The position numbers and the translations under genes are program-made. From Alkalilimnicola ehrlichii (GTDB lineage: Bacteria; Pseudomonadota; Gammaproteobacteria; Nitrococcales; AK92): DNA of 64,000 nucleotides. This document shows positions 57,011 through 64,000 of this stretch, one piece after another; position 1 is the stretch's first letter, and the number at the start of each line of letters is the position of its first letter. The stretch is taken from the NCBI RefSeq assembly GCF_003399765.1, contig NZ_NFZV01000002.1:62001-126000 (forward strand). The letters run 5' to 3'. The notes under the pieces are model-generated. The model had not been told where the DNA came from. It made no database searches and saw only the letters and a program-made list of their open reading frames with translations.

Positions 57011-57032
57011 TGTTGGGTCGCCAGACCCAACA
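57011..57032 (+). terminator. Hairpin after cioAB
   Basis: Perfect 8-bp inverted repeat TGTTGGGT / ACCCAACA with a 6-base loop, no T run. The wider spacer 56929-57294 (366 bp) otherwise holds only the porin leader. Confidence 0.6.
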
Positions 57033-57240
57033 CCACCCGAGCACAGTCTCCCAGGCTTGTTTGGCGCCAGCGTGATACGCCGACCTTTTCTACCAGCTAT
57101 ACCCCTTGCGGCCAGTTTTCACCTGTCCGCCCTTCTCTCGCTTAAACCCGTATAGCGCTTTCGGTTCGGTAGGATAAACGCAAAGAGCTTGATGATGATC
57201 AAGGCAGGCAGGAAGACCTAGGCGCGACTATTGTTCACTG

Positions 57241-57260
57241 ATTTCAGAAACCTCTGAAAT
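57241..57260. promoter_or_regulatory. Perfect palindrome upstream of the porin
   Basis: ATTTCAGA-AACC-TCTGAAAT, 8-bp arms, 34 bp before the porin start codon. Likely operator or transcription-start-proximal regulator site. Confidence 0.55.
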
Positions 57261-57294
57261 TACATTCCGGGCCAATGACACGGTGGAGACTGTA

Positions 57295-58473
57295 ATGAAA
57301 GCAATAAAATGCTGCACAGTGAGCGTTTGCGCGCTGGCCTTGAGCGCGGGAGTCGCCCACGCGCAGGATAGCTTAACGGCGGCTATAACGGGCGGCGATG
57401 CAACCCTAGACCTACGCTACCGCTTCGAGTTCGTCGATCAGGATGGCCGCGATAACAATGCCGAGGCCTCGACCATCCGCACCCGGTTAGGCTATCGCAC
57501 CGGCGCCTACCGCGGCGCGACCGGGCTGATCGAGTTCAGCGATACCCGAACACTGCTGGTCGACAATTATGGCTCCGCCGACCGGCCGCCGATTGCCGAC
57601 CCGGAACTGACGGTGCTCAACCGTGCCTACTTAGAGTACGCCGACCTGCCCGAGAGCACCGCACGCCTAGGCCGACAGCGCATCGCCCTGGACAACATGC
57701 GCTGGATCGGCAACGTCGGCTGGCGCCAGCAGGAGCAGACCTTCGATGCCGTCTCCCTGACGACTCGGGCACTCGCCGACACCACCGTCACCTACGCCTA
57801 CCTATGGCAGCGCAATACGATCACCGGCGCGCGCCAGGATCAGGACAGCCACTTATTGAATGTCAGCTACGGCGGACTGCCCGGCGTCGACCTTACCGGC
57901 TACGGCTATTGGCTGGATTTCTCGGACGACGCGCCGGGGCTCTCGACGCAGACGATCGGTATCCGCCTCACCGGCAGCCACGCCCTGGGGAACGGCCTCG
58001 CTCTGGGCTATGCGCTGGAGTACGCGAACCAGCAGGATGCCTTCGACAACCCCAACGATATCGACTTCAATTATCTCCTCGCCGAACTCGGCGTGACGGC
58101 TACCGGCATCACACTGAAAGGCAGCTATGAGGTGCTGGAGGGGGATGGCACTAACGCATTGCAAACCCCGCTGGCGACCCTGCACGCTCACAACGGCTGG
58201 GCCGACCTTTTCCTGACAACGCCCGCTACCGGGTTGGTGGATCGGAGCTTGAGCATCTCGGGAAGTCCGTTGCCGGGGGTGACGCTAGTCGCGGCATACC
58301 ATGACTATGTTGCCGACGAAGGCAGTGCCTCCTACGGCAACGAGATTAACCTGATGGCTAACTGGCAGCTGCGGCCAGACCTGCTGGTGGGCGCCAAATA
58401 CGCCAACTACAGCGCCGATGAGTTTGGCGTCGATACGACCAAGGCTTGGGCGTACGCCAACTACTCGTTCTGA
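57295..58473 (+). CDS. Outer-membrane porin, alginate-export-like beta-barrel
   Basis: 392 residues from the ATG at 57295. A signal peptide (MKAIKCCTVSVCALALSAGV then AHAQ) precedes amphipathic strands such as DATLDLRYRFEFVDQDG and TIRTRLGYRTGAYRGATGLI, then ARLGRQRIALDNMRWIGNVG. The C-terminus ends AWAYANYSF with terminal Phe for BAM recognition. The R-Q-R-I and early strand pattern fits the family called alginate export or porin-like. The substrate is unknown; the neighbouring urea and GntR genes allow a link to nitrogen compounds. GGTGGAG precedes the start. Confidence 0.82.
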   Translation: MKAIKCCTVSVCALALSAGVAHAQDSLTAAITGGDATLDLRYRFEFVDQDGRDNNAEASTIRTRLGYRTGAYRGATGLIEFSDTRTLLVDNYGSADRPPIADPELTVLNRAYLEYADLPESTARLGRQRIALDNMRWIGNVGWRQQEQTFDAVSLTTRALADTTVTYAYLWQRNTITGARQDQDSHLLNVSYGGLPGVDLTGYGYWLDFSDDAPGLSTQTIGIRLTGSHALGNGLALGYALEYANQQDAFDNPNDIDFNYLLAELGVTATGITLKGSYEVLEGDGTNALQTPLATLHAHNGWADLFLTTPATGLVDRSLSISGSPLPGVTLVAAYHDYVADEGSASYGNEINLMANWQLRPDLLVGAKYANYSADEFGVDTTKAWAYANYSF

Positions 58474-58488
58474 ACTTACCGATGGCAG

Positions 58489-58525
58489 GCCTCCGCCCCG
58501 GTCTACGCTTGGCCAGGGCGGGGGC
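58489..58525. terminator. Hairpin between porin and GntR gene
   Basis: GCCTCCGCCC (58489-58498) pairs with GGGCGGGGGC (58516-58525), 10 bp with one G-T wobble, between convergent genes. Confidence 0.6.
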
Positions 58526-58616
58526 ATCTACTCGCTACGGATTCATCCTCGCGACCGAAACAACCGGCGCATTGCGTGCGGGGATTGGTGGCAACGCTGT
58601 TTGTTAAGGGCGCCGA

Positions 58617-59318
58617 TCAACCGCTACGGCGCTCCCGCTGGGCCGCAGCGGCCTCGCGGATTTTCTCCAGCGTGATTTCCCTAACCGCCTTTTGGCTGGC
58701 TCGAATATGCCGAGTCAATTTATCCGCAGCGTCGCGAGCCAACCCCTGCCGTAGCGCGTCGAGTATCTCCGCGTGTTCTGCGTAAGTGGCATCTATTCGA
58801 TCGCGCCGGGTGAAATCGAGCCTTCGTACGATTCGCAAGCGGTCGGTCACTTCCCGATGTATACGGGTCATCTCGCGGTTGCCGGCGGCGGCTACGAGAT
58901 CGCAGTGAAAACTCTCGTCCAGCGCACGAACGGTGCTTCCTACGGCCCGCTCGGTGGGATGATCGGGGTTCCAGATGGCTATTAAGGTGCGAACGATAGG
59001 CGGCTCCTCGGCCAGGGCGCAGATTTTGTGCATAGCGGCCCGCTCCAGGGTGATCCGTAGGTCGTAGAGTTCTTCCACTTGTTGGAAATCGAACGGCTTG
59101 ACCTGCCAACCGCTGCGGAAAAGCACGTCTACGTAACCTTCCCGCCGTAATCGGTGTAACGCTTCCCGCACGGGGGTCCGGCTGGCATCCAGGCGCGTAC
59201 CGACATCGCTTTCGCTGAACTTGTCGCCGGGGATCAGGCGGAACTCGAAAATATCGTCTTTCAGGGCCTCGTAGACCCTGTCGGCTATAGACTCCTTTCT
59301 CTTCGTGTTGGTCGCCAT
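58617..59318 (-). CDS. GntR-family (FadR-like) transcriptional regulator
   Basis: 233 residues. The winged helix (about residues 10-75) reads IADRVYEALKDDIFEFRLIP, SESDVGTRLDASRTPVREAL and HRLRREGYV. The all-helical C-terminal effector domain has LYDLRITLERAAM and the metal-site-type D-x3-H (DESFHCDLVAAAGN) and HAEILDAL segments of the FCD subgroup. It follows urea carboxylase on the same strand after 118 bp with a hairpin between, so it may regulate urea use. Inferred from position. Confidence 0.9.
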   Translation of the reverse strand: MATNTKRKESIADRVYEALKDDIFEFRLIPGDKFSESDVGTRLDASRTPVREALHRLRREGYVDVLFRSGWQVKPFDFQQVEELYDLRITLERAAMHKICALAEEPPIVRTLIAIWNPDHPTERAVGSTVRALDESFHCDLVAAAGNREMTRIHREVTDRLRIVRRLDFTRRDRIDATYAEHAEILDALRQGLARDAADKLTRHIRASQKAVREITLEKIREAAAAQRERRSG

Positions 59319-59387
59319 CGTCTTCGTTGGCCTTTTTCGTTACGGGTAGCATCTTCCAAACGTTCGGCTGCGGGGCGAGAGAACGCA

Positions 59388-59413
59388 CCAAGCCTCCATC
59401 CCTGGAGGCTTGG
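59388..59413. terminator. Hairpin between urea carboxylase and GntR gene
   Basis: Perfect 10-bp repeat CCAAGCCTCC / GGAGGCTTGG with a 6-base loop. No T run on either side. May stabilise or end the urea operon mRNA. Confidence 0.65.
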
Positions 59414-59436
59414 CGACCGTGCTCTTGCTGGGCCGC

Positions 59437-62400
59437 CTAGACCTCAATACTCAGCAAAGGCTCTCCCGGCGTTACGGATTTACCCGGCTCCACGTGCAAG
59501 GCGCTGACTTTGCCGGCCAGGGTGGCGCTGACCTCAAACTCCATTTTCATCGCCTCGATAATCAGCAACGGATCGCCCTCCGCCACCGTATCCCCCGGCT
59601 TCACCAAACATTTCCAGATACTGCCGGCAATCTCCGCGCTTAGCAGCTCCCCGAAACGCTCCAGATCCGAGACATCCGGCTTCGGCGGCTCTTTAGCCAG
59701 GCGATCAAGCTCCTCCGCTTCGCTTTCCTTCCACAAGGCCACTTCTTTGGCGTAAGCCGCTTGCTGTATTTCGCGAAACTCGGCGATGGACTCGGCATTG
59801 GCATCGAGAAAAGCCTGGTGCGATTTCAGATCGAAGGTTTCTTCCTCGATCTTGATAGCGAGTTTGCCGGCTCGGAACTGGTCGCGCAGCTCCGTCAGCT
59901 CAGCCTCGGTGACCGGGTAATAACACACTTGGTCGAAGAACCGCAGCAACCACGGCGCGCCCTCGGCAAACTGCGGATTCTTCAGGTACTTATTCCAGAT
60001 CGGCAGGGTGCGACCCACCAGTTGGTAGCCGCCCGGAGAATCCATGCCATAGATGCACATGTAAATGCCACCGATGCCCACGGTGCCCTCGGCAGTGTAG
60101 GTGCGTGCCGGGTTATATTTGGACGTGAGTAGCCGGTGCCTCGGATCTAGCGGTACTGCGCAGGGGGCACCGAGGTAGACATCGCCCAGACCGAGGACCA
60201 GATAACGGGCCGAGAACAGCACCTCCCGCACGTCTTCGCGGCTGGGCAGGCCGTTGATCCGTTGCATGAAATCCACATTGTTAGGTAGCCACGGGGCCCT
60301 ATCCCGCACCGACTGGCGGTACTTCTCCACAGCATCCAGGGTGGCGCTATCTTCAAACGCCATGGGCAAATGGATTACGCGGCTGCGCACCTTCAACTCC
60401 TCGGTGGGCGGCAACCTGGCCTCCAAGTCCAGCAGGTATGTCATTAACGCTTCTTGCGTCAGGATGCGGGGGTCGTAGCGCAGTTGCAGCGAACGCACCC
60501 CAGGCGAGAGTTCCTGCAGGCCGTTGGGTTGCACATCGGCAATGGCTTCCATCAGGGCATGGATGCGCATCCGTACGCCCAGGTCCAACACATTGGGGCC
60601 GTATTCCAACAGGATGTATTGATCGCCCGCCTGGCGGTAGGTAACTTCCGGCCGGCCGTCGGTTTCCTCAAGGTGGGCAAGAATCGTTGCGGACAAACCG
60701 TTGAGCGGCGCAAGATCGGGCGCCACGAGTTCCACTGGGGGCGTCGCCGTCAAGCGCTCGACGGCCAGCTCCTGCCGCTCGGACAGCTTCACCGCAGTGG
60801 CGTAGTCGATCGGCACGAAGCGGATGGTATCGCCGGGTTTCACTTGCCCAACTTTCCACAGTTCCGCCTTAGCGATGGTCACCGGACACACAAAGCCGCC
60901 GAGGCTAGGGCCGTCCTTGGTGAGGATCACCGGCATGTCCCCGGTGAAGTTGACGGAGCCGATGGCGTATTCGCAGTCGTGGATGTTGGAAGGATGGAGA
61001 CCGGCCTCGCCACCGTCCTCCCGGGTGAATTCCGGTTTCGGACCGTTCAGGCGAATACCCAAGCGGTTGGAGTTGTAATGCACCTCCCAGTCTTGTTGAA
61101 AGAACTTCTCGATGGAGGTTTCGGTGAAGAAGTCCGGCGCACCGTGGGGCCCATAGAGCACACCGATTTCCCAATGTTCCGGGTAGGTTGGAATCAGGCT
61201 CGGGTCCGCCGGGGCGGGAGCGTGGGTTGGCGCCGGTGTGGTACAAGCCGGTAGTCCGGTTTGGCTGATGCCCAGCATATCGCCGGGCCGCAGCGGCCGC
61301 CCGCCGTGACCGCCGAACTGCCCCAAAGCAAAGGTGGAACGACTGCCGAGGTAAACCGGCACATCGAAACCGCCCCGCACCGCTAGATAGGTGCGACAAC
61401 CCGCGACGGCCTTGCCCACCGCCAGGGTCTGGCCGGCCTTTACTGTAACGGGTTGCCAGAATTCCACGCGTTCGCCGTCCAGGGCGGCGTCGGTGGGCGC
61501 GCCGGTAAGCGCCACGACCGCGTCCGTATGAAACTTTAGGGTCGGGCCGATCAGGGTAATTTCCAGGCCGGCCGCGTCGTTGTGGTTGCCGACGATGCGG
61601 TTTGCAATACGAAAGGCGTAATCGTCCATCGGCCCGCTCGGAGGCACCCCGATGTTCCAGTAGCCCACACGCCCCGGGTAATCCTGCACAGTGGTATAGG
61701 TGCCGGGTTTGACCACTTCCGCCACCGAGGGCTTAAACTCGAAGGACTCCAGGGCACGAGTGGAGACGATACCCTCCTCGAAGCTCTTTTGCGCCACCAC
61801 CTGACGCAGGTAATCCAGATTGGTAGCGATGCCCATCAAGCGGGTTTCCGAAAGCGCCTTGCGTAGCTTGGCCAGGGCATCGACACGGTCGGCGCCGTGA
61901 ACAATCAGCTTGGCGATCATAGGATCGTAATGGCTGGAAACGTCGCTACCGCTTTCTACCCACGTATCGATGCGAACACCGTCTGCCGGCCAATACACAT
62001 CGGTCAACTCGCCGGGGGAAGGCTGAAAGTCCTTAAGCGGATCTTCGGCGTAGATACGCACCTCTATGGAAGCGCCGTTCAGCTCAGGCTGGAAACCGGC
62101 AAGGTCCGGGCTTTCCCCGGCGGCAATTTGCAGCATCCATTCGATCAGGTCGAGGCCGGTGACACACTCCGTCACCGGGTGCTCCACCTGCAAGCGGGTA
62201 TTCACTTCCAGAAAATAGAATTCGTCCCGGTCGGCGTCGTAGATATACTCCACCGTGCCGGCGGAGCGGTATTGCACCGACTCGCCGAGAGCGACGGCGG
62301 CAGCCAACATCCTCTGCCGGGTGGCGACCGGCAGATTAGGGGCCGGCGTCTCCTCCACGACTTTCTGGTTTCGGCGCTGTAGGGAGCAATCCCGCTCGCC

Positions 62401-63068
62401 CAGGGCCACCACATTGCCCGCGCCATCGCCAAAAATCTGTACTTCGACATGCCGGGCACGGGGGATAAATCGCTCCAGAAATACCCCACTGTCGTTAAAG
62501 AAACTCTGGCCTTGCCGGCGCACGGTTTCGAAGGCTTCGCGGAGTTCTTGCTCGCTGTTACAGCGGGTCAGGCCGATGCCGCCACCGCCGGCGGTGCTTT
62601 TCAGCATCACGGGGTAGCCAAGGCGCTCGGCGGTTTGTAAGGCGTCGTCCAGGCTATCCAGCAGGCCGCTACCGGGAGCCAGGGGCACGCCGGCGGCTTC
62701 TGCCAACTCCCGGGCCCGGTGCTTCAGCCCGAACTCGCGCATCTGCGTAGGGGTCGGGCCGATAAAGGCGATGCCTTGCGCCTCGCAGGTTTCCGCGAAA
62801 TCGGCGTTTTCCGAGAGAAAGCCATAACCGGGGATAATGGCCTGGGCGCCGTCTGCTTGGCTGCCGCCAAAATCTGGCTCTTGTCCAAATAGGTTTCGCT
62901 GGCGCCATTGCCTGTCAGGGCTACGGCTTCGTCCGCGCGGGTAACGTGCAGGCTGTGGCGGTCTTCGAAAGAGTACACAGCCACACTGGCCACCCCCATC
63001 GCTTTTAGGGTGCGGATGGTACGAACGGCGATCTCGCCGCGGTTGGCAATAAGTACTTTGCTAAACAT
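59437..63068 (-). CDS. Urea carboxylase (biotin- and ATP-dependent), frameshifted near its N-terminus
   Basis: Carboxylates urea to allophanate, the first step of the nickel-free urea amidolyase route. Domain order: biotin carboxylase (start MFSKVLIANRGEIAVRTIRT, ATP-grasp STAGGGGIGLTRC), AHS2/KipA-like (about 460-770, GRVGYWNIGVPPSGPMDDYA), AHS1/KipI-like (about 820-1040) and C-terminal biotinyl domain with EAMKMEFEV. Repaired length 1,210 residues. The break is at about 62856, where LDKSQILAAAK should continue as ADGAQAIIPGYGFLS; one missing base restores it. The 13-bp gap to the upstream allophanate hydrolase gene indicates an operon. Confidence 0.94.
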
Positions 63069-63081
63069 GATCGGGCTGTCC

Positions 63082-64000
63082 TTATGCTTTGGCGGATTGC
63101 AGATCGGCGATATAGGCACGCCAGCCGCCGAACTCGGTTACATCGTCGGCGCCGTTAAAGCCGTAGTCTTCGCAGACAAAACCGTTGACCCAGCGGCCGT
63201 CGACCAACTCCACGTTGCCGATGCCAAGCGGAGCGGGAATCAAATCCACAAAAGAACCGAATTCCGAGGCCGCCATCTCCCACACCTCCAGAACGATTTC
63301 CCGGCCGCCCTCCTTTACCCGCTTTAGGCCGGGTTTCGGCGGCGTGGTGTTGGGCAAGGCATAGAGTCGGTAGCGAGGCGAGGTAGTGGTCTGCTCTAGC
63401 AACCGGGCGCGGCGCTCGGTGAGCTGGATATTCAAAGGCATGCCACTTAAATGCGCACCGACAACCGCCACTTGCACCGTAGGAACCGCTTGCCGATAGG
63501 CAATCGCTTCCGCAGGGCGCGGTTTATCCGTTGCACCAAGCGTCGTGGGGTAAGCGTTCAACCATTGTCCGGCCACGGCTTGCAACTCGCGGTCTTTCCA
63601 AGCGCCGCCGATCAGCGTCACCCCAAAGGGCAAGCCGTCGTCGCGGAATCCGGCCGGTATGGCCAAAGCGCAAAAATCCGCCAGGTTCACGAAGTTGGTG
63701 TAGGTGCCCAGCCGACTGTTCAGGGTTACCGGATCTGCCTTCACGGCCGCAATGGTAGGCGCGATAGGAGCGGTGGGTACCAGCAGCGCATCCACATCGG
63801 TGAGCAATTCGTCGATCTGACGCAGCAATGCCTCTTTGCGGTACTGTGCTTTAAAGGTCGCTGTGGCGGTAAATTTGTCAGCATTGCCGATAATGCCCCG
63901 CACCACCGCATTCATTTCGTCGCCGTGGGCGGCCATGAAGTGTTCAACCGCGGCGTGGCGCTCGGCTACCCACGGACCTTCGTACAACAAAGCCGCCAAT
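63082..64000 (-). CDS. Allophanate hydrolase, C-terminal part (runs off the window)
   Basis: Completes urea breakdown by hydrolysing allophanate to CO2 and ammonia. The visible 306 residues hold the end of the amidase-signature domain (VDALLVPTAPIAPTIAAVKA, then LADFCALAIPAGFRDDGLPF) and the C-terminal domain (VQVAVVGAHLSGMPLNIQLT to GGWRAYI). The start and the catalytic Ser-Ser-Lys triad are outside the window. First of the visible genes of the urea operon on the minus strand. Confidence 0.92.
   Translation of the reverse strand, partial: LAALLYEGPWVAERHAAVEHFMAAHGDEMNAVVRGIIGNADKFTATATFKAQYRKEALLRQIDELLTDVDALLVPTAPIAPTIAAVKADPVTLNSRLGTYTNFVNLADFCALAIPAGFRDDGLPFGVTLIGGAWKDRELQAVAGQWLNAYPTTLGATDKPRPAEAIAYRQAVPTVQVAVVGAHLSGMPLNIQLTERRARLLEQTTTSPRYRLYALPNTTPPKPGLKRVKEGGREIVLEVWEMAASEFGSFVDLIPAPLGIGNVELVDGRWVNGFVCEDYGFNGADDVTEFGGWRAYIADLQSAKA

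Noticed and set aside
1-64000. CRISPR arrays, insertion sequences, prophage or integron attC sites.
   Set aside because: No regularly spaced repeats, transposase, integrase or phage genes were seen; the single hairpins do not fit attC.

Overview
The window is dense chromosomal DNA of a gammaproteobacterium, with GC in the high fifties by eye and an acidic, Glu/Asp-rich coding style. The gene content fits a free-living, flexible aerobe, perhaps from a saline habitat, but I cannot place it below class. The class call rests on the psd/efp/epmA/epmB cluster next to a fimX-like gene (as around fimX in Pseudomonas), htpX, parE/parC, xseB-ispA, folE2, malate synthase G, a cyanide-insensitive bd oxidase (cioAB) and a urea carboxylase system. 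I see no tRNA, rRNA, CRISPR array, insertion sequence or phage.

Layout. 1-4.1 kb: end of a SCO1/SenC gene, psd, and the whole EF-P beta-lysylation set (efp, epmA, epmB). 4.2-8.3 kb: a protein with a PilZ-like C-terminus and a degenerate GGDEF/EAL FimX homologue. 8.3-13.5 kb, minus strand: htpX, parC, parE. 13.6-16.2 kb: xseB-ispA, folE2, a small membrane protein. 16.3-22.5 kb: TetR regulator and a tripartite RND efflux system. 22.9-24.9 kb: two ferritin-like proteins. 25-30.4 kb, minus strand: cardiolipin synthase, a secreted nuclease-fold protein, an ankyrin protein, a Mug-type DNA glycosylase and an acyl-CoA thioesterase.

30.7-43.8 kb is the centrepiece. Eleven tightly packed plus-strand genes, most with overlapping stop and start codons, encode an HzsA-related c-type-heme lipoprotein, an SH3/beta-barrel protein, a second outer-membrane beta-barrel, a coiled-coil periplasmic protein, three TPR proteins (two of them lipoproteins), a small exported protein, a TolQ/ExbB channel, two TolR/ExbD proteins and a TonB-like protein with an AgmX/PglI-type C-terminus. 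The parts list looks like a proton-motive-force-driven envelope machine related to the Agl/Glt gliding apparatus of Myxococcus, here coupled to a heme protein.

44-64 kb: a zinc-ribbon methyltransferase, malate synthase G, a degenerate GGDEF protein, a roughly 380-nt highly structured RNA leader followed by a PAS-GGDEF-EAL gene, an acyl-CoA synthetase, a GbsR-type regulator with cioAB, a porin, a GntR regulator, urea carboxylase and the end of allophanate hydrolase.

A technical point affects the whole annotation. At least thirteen genes are broken by one-base (once two-base) shortfalls, mostly in homopolymers, and restoring the missing base gives a family-typical protein every time. I treat these as sequence errors and give merged coordinates for the intact genes.
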